The notes beneath the pieces were generated by a model that saw only the letters and a program-made list of their open reading frames with translations, was not told the DNA's origin and ran no database searches. Both the position numbers and the translations under genes were made by a program. From Polymorphobacter fuscus (GTDB lineage: Bacteria; Pseudomonadota; Alphaproteobacteria; Sphingomonadales; Sphingomonadaceae), in assembly GCF_011927825.1 (NCBI RefSeq), contig NZ_JAATJI010000001.1, positions 1,426,001 to 1,490,000 on the forward strand: a stretch of DNA of 64,000 nucleotides, written 5' to 3'. Shown here one piece after another: positions 9,135 to 16,577 of this stretch; position 1 is the stretch's first letter; each line of letters starts with the position of its first letter.

Positions 9135-10120
9135 GCCGCACCCTGCAGAAATTGCGTCGCCCGCGCCAGCACCCGCGCCCGGATGTCGCTGGCTTCGCGC
9201 AGCAACTCATGCCCCGTGGCCGCCACCACCTCCAGCTGCCCGGTCGCCATCCGCGCCACCGCGGTGCGGGTGATGTCGCCATCGACCAGCCCGTCGCTTT
9301 CCGGCACCAGCACCAGCACCGGCGTCGTGATGCGCTGCAACGCCGGCACCGACCGCGCCCCCTCGCCGGTGCCGCGCAGCCCCGGCGGCGGCACCAGCAG
9401 TGCATCGAGCGACGCGAACGCCGCATCCAGCCAGCCCCAGGTCGCGCTGCCCAGCGCCAGCGCCGGGTTCTGCGCAATCCACCACGCCTCGTCGAGGTAG
9501 CGATCGGCATCGCTGGTCAGCAGCCGCTGGCGCACCGACCCTGCGGTGCCCGGCACATAATCCCCGCCGCGCCAGACATAGTCGCCGCCGCGCCCCAGCA
9601 TCGTCATCAGCCGCGCCAGCCGCCGCGCCAAAGGCGCCCCCAGCGGCCGCGCCGAAACGCCCATCATCGGCGCCGTCAGCACCGCCGCCGCGAACTCGGC
9701 ATTCTCACCCGCCAGATGCCGCAACAGCAGATGCCCGCCCATCGAATGGCCGATCGCGCTCCAAGGCGGCGGCAGGACGCTGCGGAACCAGCCGACCATG
9801 GCATCGAGATCGGCGAGCCAGGTGCCGAACCCGCCCGCCGGCGCCGCGCCCTTCATCGCCGTGTCGCCGACCCGGCCGGACAGGCCCTGGCCGCGCCAGT
9901 CGAAACTCGCCACGCCCCAGCCGGCATCGACCAGGTCATGGAGGGTCTCGGCATATTTTTCGATGAAATCGGCACGCCCGGTCAGGACCAGCAGCGACCC
10001 CGGCCCGCCGGCGCGCCCCGGCCAGACCATCGTCCGCAACCGCGCGCCATCGGCCATCACCTGAAGCCCGGTGGCGCCGCCGGCCGGCAACGTCCGCCGG
10101 CGGGTGGCACTATCGGTCAC
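9131..10120 (-). CDS. alpha/beta hydrolase, lysophospholipase-like
   Basis: A 329-residue serine hydrolase of the monoglyceride lipase type. The nucleophile elbow is IGHSMGGHLLLRHLA at about residue 125. The oxyanion-side strand is LLVLTGRADFIEKYAETL, and a late Asp/His pair is suggested by VLVPESDGLVDGD and AATGHELLREA. I chose the GTG at 10120, whose bases overlap the TGA of the MFS gene (GTGA), over a frame that runs on for another kilobase inside the MFS gene. It lies between an exporter and a flavin oxidase in one operon. Confidence 0.88.
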   Translation of the reverse strand: MTDSATRRRTLPAGGATGLQVMADGARLRTMVWPGRAGGPGSLLVLTGRADFIEKYAETLHDLVDAGWGVASFDWRGQGLSGRVGDTAMKGAAPAGGFGTWLADLDAMVGWFRSVLPPPWSAIGHSMGGHLLLRHLAGENAEFAAAVLTAPMMGVSARPLGAPLARRLARLMTMLGRGGDYVWRGGDYVPGTAGSVRQRLLTSDADRYLDEAWWIAQNPALALGSATWGWLDAAFASLDALLVPPPGLRGTGEGARSVPALQRITTPVLVLVPESDGLVDGDITRTAVARMATGQLEVVAATGHELLREASDIRARVLARATQFLQGAA

Positions 10121-11772
10121 GCTGCCGCCGGCGTGCCGTCCGCCGGCTCGGCTTCGACCCGGCCGCGCAGTTCGCGCGCCGGGATCGCCAGGGTGAAGCC
10201 GAACGCCGCCAGCATCAGCACCAGGCTGACCGGGAACAGCGCCTCGATCGCCCCGGCAAAGCTGGTCTGCAGCCCGGCCGCCACCCGCGCCGCCGCCGCC
10301 GGGTCGGCGATGCCCCGCCGCGCCAGCGTGGCATCGAGCGCGGCGCCGTCCATCGCCAGCGTCTGCGCCTGCGACAGCGACACCGATTGTCCGGCGACCG
10401 CCAGTTCGGGCACGCGCACGTCCAGCTCCCCGGCCAGATGATGCGTCAGCAACGCGCCGAACATGGCGACGCCGATGGTGGCGCCGATCTGCCGGCAGAA
10501 TTGTGCCGATGCCGTCGCCACGCCGACGCGGGCATGGTCGACGGCGCTCTGGATCGCCAGGGTGAACATCCCCTGCGCCGGTCCCAGCCCCAGCCCCAGC
10601 GCCGCCAGCGTCAGGCTCAGCATCCAGCGCGGGGTCGCAGCGGTCAGCTGCGTCATCGCCGCGCACGCCAGCAGCGCGGTGATGCCGCCGGCGATCAGCA
10701 CCGGCTTGTACAATTTCGTCTTGCGCGCCGTGCGCCCGGCGATGACCGACCCGGTCAGGATGCCGCCGAGCAGCGGCAGCATGGCAAATCCGCTCTGGCT
10801 CGCCGACAGCCCGCGCACGACCTGCAGGTATAGCGGCAGAAATATCGGCACGCCGATATAGCCCAGGTTGACAAGGAACAGCGCGATGTTGGCGCGCGCG
10901 ACCACGGCATCGTCGAACAGGTCGAGCGGCACCACCGCCCAGCTCTTGCCGCGCGACACCATGAGGAAGGCGACCAGCGCCACGACAGACACGCCCAGCC
11001 CGCCGAGCACCTGCGGCGACGTCCACGCCGCCAGCCCGGCGCCCTGCCCGCCCCAGGTCAAGGCGAGCAGCAGCGGCACCGTTGCCGCCACGATCAACCC
11101 GCTGCCCGCCCAGTCGATCCGCGCATCGGCGCCGCGCGATCCGGCCGGCAGGCGGGTCAGCAATATGTACAGCGCCACCAGCCCCAGCGGCAGATTGACA
11201 TAGAAGATGAAGCGCCAGCCGCTGACGACATGGCCGAGCACGTTCGTCGTCGCATGGTCGGTCAGAAAACCGCCGACGACCGGCCCCAGCAGCCCGGCAA
11301 AGCCGAACATGGCGCCGAAATAGCCGGTGTATTTGCCGCGTTCGGCCGGCGGAGCGATGTCGGCGACGACGGCAAAGGCGCCGGTGGTCAAGGCACCTGC
11401 CCCCAGCCCCTGCAGCGCCCGACAGGCAATCAGCTGGTTCATGCCGTCCCCGATGACACCCAGATCGCCGAACTCCCCGGCCAGCCCGCACAGCATCGAT
11501 CCGGCGAGGAACATGATGACGCCGAACACCAGCACCGGCCGTCGGCCATAGATGTCGCCCAGCTTGCCATAGATCGGCACGGTGACGGTGGAGGTCAGCA
11601 GATACGCCGTCCCCACCCAGGCAATGCGATCGAGCCCCGACAGTTCCTTGATGATGCGCGGCATCGCCGTGGCGACGATGGTCTGGTCGAGCGCCGACAG
11701 GAACAGCACGATCAGCACTGCGCCCAGCGCCATGCGCCTTTCCGGCGCCGTATAGACATGGGGGACCGACAT
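10117..11772 (-). CDS. DHA2-family MFS transporter (EmrB/QacA type)
   Basis: A 551-residue inner-membrane protein with about 14 hydrophobic segments, as expected for drug:H+ antiporters of the DHA2 group. Motif A-like GKLGDIYGRRPVL and motif C-like GPVVGGFLTD are present, and the N-terminus has LDQTIVATAMPRI. Members export drugs or dyes, often with a periplasmic adaptor, but no adaptor or outer-membrane channel is adjacent. The start is the ATG at 11772 (MSVPHVYTAPERRM); the longer frame upstream is shadow sequence. It is the first gene of an overlapping three-gene operon. Confidence 0.92.
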   Translation of the reverse strand: MSVPHVYTAPERRMALGAVLIVLFLSALDQTIVATAMPRIIKELSGLDRIAWVGTAYLLTSTVTVPIYGKLGDIYGRRPVLVFGVIMFLAGSMLCGLAGEFGDLGVIGDGMNQLIACRALQGLGAGALTTGAFAVVADIAPPAERGKYTGYFGAMFGFAGLLGPVVGGFLTDHATTNVLGHVVSGWRFIFYVNLPLGLVALYILLTRLPAGSRGADARIDWAGSGLIVAATVPLLLALTWGGQGAGLAAWTSPQVLGGLGVSVVALVAFLMVSRGKSWAVVPLDLFDDAVVARANIALFLVNLGYIGVPIFLPLYLQVVRGLSASQSGFAMLPLLGGILTGSVIAGRTARKTKLYKPVLIAGGITALLACAAMTQLTAATPRWMLSLTLAALGLGLGPAQGMFTLAIQSAVDHARVGVATASAQFCRQIGATIGVAMFGALLTHHLAGELDVRVPELAVAGQSVSLSQAQTLAMDGAALDATLARRGIADPAAAARVAAGLQTSFAGAIEALFPVSLVLMLAAFGFTLAIPARELRGRVEAEPADGTPAAA

Positions 11773-11895
11773 TGTCGCCGCCGCGATAGCGTGCAGCAGG
11801 GCTCCGGTCGAGACGTCTTGGACACTGCGGCTTGCAACAGGCGGCCCGGACGGGGCATGGAAACGCAACGACTGTTTCCAGCGGAGTTCTGCGTC

Positions 11896-12453
11896 ATGAC
11901 CTACACCATCGATCCGCTGTTGCTCACCATTGCCATCGTGGCGCTGGTGCTCGGCCTGTTCATCGGCCTGGCCGTGCGCGCACCGCTGAAGCGCAAGGTC
12001 GCCGTCCTGCAGGAACGCGGCGACGGGCTGACGCGCGAACGCGACGCCGCCCACGCCGAACGCGATCGGCTGGCCGTCGAACTGAAGGCGCGCGAGGCGC
12101 AGATTCGCCCGCTCGCCGACGAAGTCGACAAGCTGCGCCGCGATTTCGCCCGCGCCCGCGCCGGCAGCGAAGCCGCCGCGACGCCGATCGAAAACCGCAA
12201 CATCGACCCGCTCGACCTGCACCAGTTGAAGGGCGTCGGCCCCAAGTTCGCCGACCGGCTGCGCGCCGCCGGCATCACCCGCATCGACCAGATCGCCGGC
12301 TGGAGCGCCGCCGATGTGGCGGTCATGGACGCCCAGATGGGGGATTTCCGTGGCCGCATCGCCGGCGACCGGCTGGTCGAACAGGCCGTGCTGCTGAGCA
12401 GCGGCCGCTACACCGAATATGAAACCCTGTTCGGCAAACTCGGCCCGGCATGA
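11896..12453 (+). CDS. membrane-anchored helix-hairpin-helix protein
   Basis: A 185-residue protein with one N-terminal transmembrane segment (LLTIAIVALVLGLFIGLAV). A charged coiled coil follows at residues 35-95. At the C-terminus is a flap-endonuclease-like H3TH/HhH domain (LHQLKGVGPKFADRLRAAGI, then WSAADVAVMDAQMG). This type is often annotated as a predicted 5' DNA nuclease, but I see no acidic nuclease site. A binding or scaffold role is equally possible. It is the first gene of a cassette with an OmpA-like gene and a second HhH gene, and is divergent from the MFS operon. Confidence 0.85.
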   Translation: MTYTIDPLLLTIAIVALVLGLFIGLAVRAPLKRKVAVLQERGDGLTRERDAAHAERDRLAVELKAREAQIRPLADEVDKLRRDFARARAGSEAAATPIENRNIDPLDLHQLKGVGPKFADRLRAAGITRIDQIAGWSAADVAVMDAQMGDFRGRIAGDRLVEQAVLLSSGRYTEYETLFGKLGPA

Positions 12454-12478
12454 CGCACCGATTGCGAAAACCGGCCGC

Positions 12479-13180
12479 ATGGCGCCGCTAGTCAAGCTCG
12501 TCGTCGGAGTCGCCGGCACGGCGCTGCTGGCGTCGGCCGCCTATCGGCTGGTGCGGTCGCCGCTGCTGTCCGATCTCGGCAGCCGCACGGCCGCGGTCAT
12601 GGCCGCCAACGGCATCACCGATGGCCGCGCCGCCTGGGTGACCGATGACGGCTGGACGTGGCGCATCGCGCGCCTGTCGGGCACCGCCGACGCCGCCACC
12701 CGGGCCCGCACCCTTGCCGCCGTCGCCGACCTGCCCGGTGTCGGCCGGGCCGTGTGGGAGGACGCGCCCGCCGCCGCCCCCCGCGCGCCGGTGCGCACCA
12801 CCATCGACACCTGCCAGGCGCAGGTATCGGCCCTGCTCGCCGCCCAGCCGATCGCCTTTGCCGCCGGCGACCCCCGCCCCGCGGCCGCCGCCGACGCCAC
12901 CCTTGCCGCTGTCGCCCGCATCCTTTCGACCTGCGCCGGCAACCGCGTCACCGTGACCGGCGCTACCCCGGTCACCGGCACCGCCGCCAGCAACCTGGCG
13001 CTGTCGCAGGCGCGCGCCGAAGCTGTCGCGGTGGCGCTCGCCGATCGCGGCATCGACCGCCGCCGGATCGAGGCCATCGGCCGCGGCGAAACCGGCGTCG
13101 GCGACACCGCCATGCCCCCTGCCATCGACATCCGCATCAGCAAGGGCCCTGCCGGGCTGCGCGCCGAGGAGACGACATGA
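12479..13180 (+). CDS. OmpA-like domain protein
   Basis: A 233-residue protein with an N-terminal hydrophobic anchor (LVKLVVGVAGTALLASAAY). A small domain (residues 40-95, resembling a BON/secretin-type repeat: IARLSGTADAATRARTLAAV) follows. The C-terminal ~110 residues are OmpA/MotB-like, with LSQARAEAVAVALADRGI and IEAIGRGET in the place of the peptidoglycan-binding signature. It is probably a periplasmic envelope protein. The ATG at 12479 begins the anchor. Its stop overlaps the next start (ATGA), so the flanking HhH proteins are probably made with it. Confidence 0.82.
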   Translation: MAPLVKLVVGVAGTALLASAAYRLVRSPLLSDLGSRTAAVMAANGITDGRAAWVTDDGWTWRIARLSGTADAATRARTLAAVADLPGVGRAVWEDAPAAAPRAPVRTTIDTCQAQVSALLAAQPIAFAAGDPRPAAAADATLAAVARILSTCAGNRVTVTGATPVTGTAASNLALSQARAEAVAVALADRGIDRRRIEAIGRGETGVGDTAMPPAIDIRISKGPAGLRAEETT

Positions 13181-13653
13181 TCTGGCTGTTCGGTGAAATC
13201 TGGGCGTGGATCTTCGCCGGCTTCCTGCTCGGCGTCCTTGTCGGCTGGTGGGCCTGGGCGCGCACCCCGGCGCCGGTCGCGGTCGATGGCAGCACCGTCG
13301 CCCGCCTGCGCAGCGAACTCGATTCCTGCGCCGGCGCGCTCGCCCGCGCCGAAAGCGACATCGCCGCCGCCGGCAACCGCATCAAGGCCCTGGAGGCCAG
13401 CCTCGCCGCCGCCGGCCGCCCGGTGCCGCAACTGTTCCTGGCGGAGCCCGACGGCGAACCCGACGACCTGACCGTCATCAGCGGCATCGGCCCGCGGCTG
13501 GCGACCTTGCTCAACGATATCGGCATCTTCCACGTCCGCCAGATCGCCGCCTGGTCAGAGGAGGACGTCGCCGAAGTCGATGCCCGCCTCGGCGCCTTCA
13601 AGGGCCGCATCGCCCGCGACAACTGGGTCGAACAGGCCAACGCGATCGGGTGA
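13177..13653 (+). CDS. second membrane-anchored helix-hairpin-helix protein
   Basis: A 158-residue protein with an N-terminal transmembrane helix (WIFAGFLLGVLVGWWAW). A short coiled coil follows at residues 40-75. The C-terminal HhH/H3TH domain reads LTVISGIGPRLATLLNDIGI then WSEEDVAEVDARLGAFKGRI. It has the same architecture as the protein at 11896-12453 (TM, coiled coil, HhH with a matching GRIA tail), so the two look like paralogues flanking the OmpA-like gene. Function is not known to me. Confidence 0.83.
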   Translation: MIWLFGEIWAWIFAGFLLGVLVGWWAWARTPAPVAVDGSTVARLRSELDSCAGALARAESDIAAAGNRIKALEASLAAAGRPVPQLFLAEPDGEPDDLTVISGIGPRLATLLNDIGIFHVRQIAAWSEEDVAEVDARLGAFKGRIARDNWVEQANAIG

Positions 13654-13691
13654 AGCGGGTCGGGCTGCCCGGTCAGCCGATCATCCCCCCG

Positions 13692-13706
13692 CTCATCCCG
13701 AGCGGA
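13692..13706. repeat. short dispersed repeat CTCATCCCGAGCGGA
   Basis: This 15-mer recurs exactly at 40459-40473, and its core CATCCCGAGCG occurs again at 24654-24664. All three are intergenic. It resembles the widespread intergenic repeat of sphingomonads built on 'catcccgagcgaagtcg'. Here it lies between the convergent HhH gene and ppdK. Confidence 0.55.
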
Positions 13707-13732
13707 GGTTCATAGCCTTCCCCGGGGGTCGT

Positions 13733-16399
13733 TCACCCCTTCGCGCGCAACGCCGCCTGCGCCGCCGCCAGCCGCGCGATCGGCACGCGATACGGCGAGC
13801 AGCTGACATAATCGAGGCCCAGCCGCTCGCAAAAGGCGATGCTCGCCGGGTCGCCGCCATGTTCGCCGCAGATGCCCAGCTTCAACCCCGGACGCGCCGC
13901 GCGGCCGCGATCGGTGGCGATCTGCACCAGTTCGCCGACGCCTTCCTCGTCGATGCCGACGAACGGGTCGCGCGGGTAAATGCCCTGTTCGACATAGACG
14001 CCGAGGAAGCGCGATGCGTCATCGCGGCTGATGCCGAGCGCGGTCTGCGTCAGGTCGTTGGTGCCGAAGCTGAAGAACTCCGCGAATTCGGCGATTTCCG
14101 CCGCCCGCAGCGCCGCGCGCGGCAATTCGATCATCGTGCCGACCATGTAATCGAGCGTGCGGCCGGTTTCGGCAAACACCGCACGCGCTTCGGCATCGAT
14201 CGCCGCCTTGGTGATTTCCAGCTCGCGCGCCGTCGCCACCAGCGGCACCATCACTTCGGGCACCACGGCTTCGCCGGTGTCCTTCGCCACCGCCACCGCG
14301 GCCTCGAAGATCGCCCGCGCCTGCATCGCATAGATTTCGGGATAGGTGATGCCCAGCCGGCAACCGCGATGCCCCAGCATCGGGTTGAACTCGTGCAGCT
14401 CGGCGATCCGCCGCCGCACCGTGCCGACGCTCAGCCCGGTCGCTTCCGCCACATCGGCAAAGCCCGCCTCGTCGTGCGGCAGGAACTCGTGCAGCGGCGG
14501 GTCGAGCAGGCGGATCGTCACCGGCAACCCGGCCATCTCACGGAAAATACGGGCAAAGTCAGCGCGCTGCTCGGGCAGCAGTTCGGCCAGCGCCGATGCC
14601 CGCCCGGCGCCGTCTTCCGCCAGGATCATCCGGCGCACGCTGGTGATGCGGCTCGGCTCGAAGAACATATGCTCGGTGCGGCACAGGCCGATGCCTTCGG
14701 CGCCGAAGCCGCGCGCCGTGCGGCAGTCCGCCGGCGTTTCGGCATTGGTGCGCACCTTCAGCCGGCGATGCTTGTCGGCCCATTCCATCAGCAGGCCGAA
14801 ATCGCCCGCCAGTTCGGGCTCCACCGTCGCCACTTCGCCGACCATCACCTCGCCGGTGGTGCCGTCCAAAGTGATGCGGTCGCCTTCGCCGATCATGCGG
14901 TTGCCGACGCGCATGGTGCGCGCCGTCAGGTCGATGCTGATGCTGCCGGCGCCCGAAACGCACGGCCGCCCCATGCCGCGCGCCACCACCGCCGCATGGC
15001 TGGTCATGCCGCCGCGCGCCGTCAGGATGCCACGCGCCGCGTGCATGCCGTGAATGTCCTCGGGCGAGGTTTCGGTGCGGACCAGGATGACGGCATCGCC
15101 CATCTTGGCGCGCGCCTCCGCCGTGTCGCTGTCGAACACCACCGCCCCCGACGCGGCGCCGGGCGACGCCGGCAGCCCGCGGGTGATGACGTCGCGCGGT
15201 GCATGGGGGTCGAGCGTCGGGTGCAGCAGCTGGTCGAGCGCGCCGGCCTCCACCCGCAGCACTGCCTCGGCCTCGGTGATCAGCCCTTCGCTCGCCATGT
15301 CGACGGCGATCTTCAACGCCGCCTTGGCGGTGCGCTTGCCGCTGCGCGTCTGCAGCATCCACAACCGCCCGTCCTCGACGGTGAATTCGATGTCCTGCAT
15401 GTCGCGGTAGTGGGTTTCGAGCAACGCGAAGACCTTGGCGAGTTCGGCGAACACCACCGGCATCGCCTCTTCCATCGACGCCGCCCGCGCGCCGGCCCGT
15501 TCACGGGCGGCCTTGGTCAGATATTGCGGCGTGCGGATGCCGGCGACGACATCCTCGCCCTGGGCGTTGATCAGATATTCGCCATAGGTGACGCGCTCGC
15601 CATTGGCCGGATCGCGGGTGAACGCGACACCGGTCGCCGAAGTGTCGCCGCGGTTGCCGAATACCATCGCCTGCACGGTGACGGCGGTGCCCCAGCTTTC
15701 GGGAATGTCGTTGAGCCGGCGATAGGTCCGCGCCCGGTCCGACCGCCACGATCCGAACACCGCGCCGATGGCGCCCCACAATTGCTCGTGCGGGTCCTGC
15801 GGAAAGGCATCGCCCCAGTTTTCGGCAACGATCGCCTTGTAGCGCGCCACCAGCCCCTGCAGATCCTCGGCCGTCAATTCGGTGTCGAGCGTGACGCCGC
15901 GGTCCTCCTTGGCGATTTCCAGCGCATCTTCGAACAGATAATGATCGAGCTCGAGAACGACATCGCCGTACATCTGGATGAAGCGGCGATAGCTGTCCCA
16001 GGCAAAGCGCGGATTTCCCGACGCCCTGGCCAGCCCTTCGACGGTGACATCGTTGAGCCCCAGGTTGAGGACGGTGTCCATCATCCCCGGCATGGAAACG
16101 CGCGCACCCGAGCGGACCGAGACCAGCAGCGGGTCGGCGGCATCGCCGAAGGTCTTGCCGGTGACCTGCTCGACATGCGCCAGTGCCGCCAGCGTATCGG
16201 CCTTCACATCATCGGGCAGCTTGCCGCCGGCATCGTAAAAGGCAGCGCAGACCGACGTCGCGATCGTGAGGCCGGGCGGGACGGGCAGCCCGATCCCCGC
16301 CATTTCGGCAAGATTGGCCCCCTTGCCGCCGAGCAGGTCACGCTGCGACGCATCGCCATCCGCGCTGCCACCACCGAAACGAAACACCGACTTGGTCAT
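13733..16399 (-). CDS. ppdK: pyruvate, phosphate dikinase
   Basis: An 888-residue cytosolic enzyme that interconverts pyruvate + ATP + Pi and phosphoenolpyruvate + AMP + PPi. The N-terminal ATP-grasp part starts with FGGGSADG and LGGKGANLAEM. The central phosphohistidine domain contains GGMTSHAAVVARGMGRPCV with the catalytic His. The C-terminal PEP/pyruvate barrel includes GLCRTEHMFFE, FFSFGTNDLTQTALG and the catalytic Cys in LGICGEHGGDP. The start at 16399 has GGAG six bases upstream; an ATG at 16411 would add MEQQ. It is flanked upstream by a large inverted repeat. Confidence 0.95.
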   Translation of the reverse strand: MTKSVFRFGGGSADGDASQRDLLGGKGANLAEMAGIGLPVPPGLTIATSVCAAFYDAGGKLPDDVKADTLAALAHVEQVTGKTFGDAADPLLVSVRSGARVSMPGMMDTVLNLGLNDVTVEGLARASGNPRFAWDSYRRFIQMYGDVVLELDHYLFEDALEIAKEDRGVTLDTELTAEDLQGLVARYKAIVAENWGDAFPQDPHEQLWGAIGAVFGSWRSDRARTYRRLNDIPESWGTAVTVQAMVFGNRGDTSATGVAFTRDPANGERVTYGEYLINAQGEDVVAGIRTPQYLTKAARERAGARAASMEEAMPVVFAELAKVFALLETHYRDMQDIEFTVEDGRLWMLQTRSGKRTAKAALKIAVDMASEGLITEAEAVLRVEAGALDQLLHPTLDPHAPRDVITRGLPASPGAASGAVVFDSDTAEARAKMGDAVILVRTETSPEDIHGMHAARGILTARGGMTSHAAVVARGMGRPCVSGAGSISIDLTARTMRVGNRMIGEGDRITLDGTTGEVMVGEVATVEPELAGDFGLLMEWADKHRRLKVRTNAETPADCRTARGFGAEGIGLCRTEHMFFEPSRITSVRRMILAEDGAGRASALAELLPEQRADFARIFREMAGLPVTIRLLDPPLHEFLPHDEAGFADVAEATGLSVGTVRRRIAELHEFNPMLGHRGCRLGITYPEIYAMQARAIFEAAVAVAKDTGEAVVPEVMVPLVATARELEITKAAIDAEARAVFAETGRTLDYMVGTMIELPRAALRAAEIAEFAEFFSFGTNDLTQTALGISRDDASRFLGVYVEQGIYPRDPFVGIDEEGVGELVQIATDRGRAARPGLKLGICGEHGGDPASIAFCERLGLDYVSCSPYRVPIARLAAAQAALRAKG

Positions 16400-16414
16400 C
16401 TGTTGCTCCATATT

Positions 16415-16552
16415 CCCTCTCCCGCTTGCGGGAGAGGCGAGACGCGCGCCAGCGCGCCGGGTGAGGGTGTACCCACGCGCCGAAGACGAGGAAACACCCT
16501 CACCCGGGCCGCGCTTCGCGCGTCTCTCGCCTCTCCCGCAAGCGGGAGAGGG
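16415..16552. repeat. 138-bp inverted-repeat element between ppdK and glyS
   Basis: Two arms of about 56-59 bp (16415-16470 and 16494-16552) are near-identical reverse complements around a ~23-bp core. Each arm begins with the self-complementary unit CCTCTCCCGCTTGCGGGAGA, so the element could fold as one long hairpin or as two small ones. It encodes no protein. Related copies lie in glyS, before ychF and after purC. The copy provides GAGAGGG just upstream of the alternative ppdK ATG. Confidence 0.85.
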
Positions 16553-16577
16553 ATACTGATGCCATAACGGCGTCTAT

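Noticed and set aside
9131..11491. 786-codon version of the alpha/beta hydrolase
   Set aside because: The upstream part is a shadow of the MFS gene. The GTG overlapping the MFS stop gives a normal hydrolase length.
10117..12519. Long N-terminal extension of the MFS gene (to 12519)
   Set aside because: The extra ~250 residues are antisense to the HhH gene at 11896-12453. A typical MFS N-terminus begins at the ATG at 11772.
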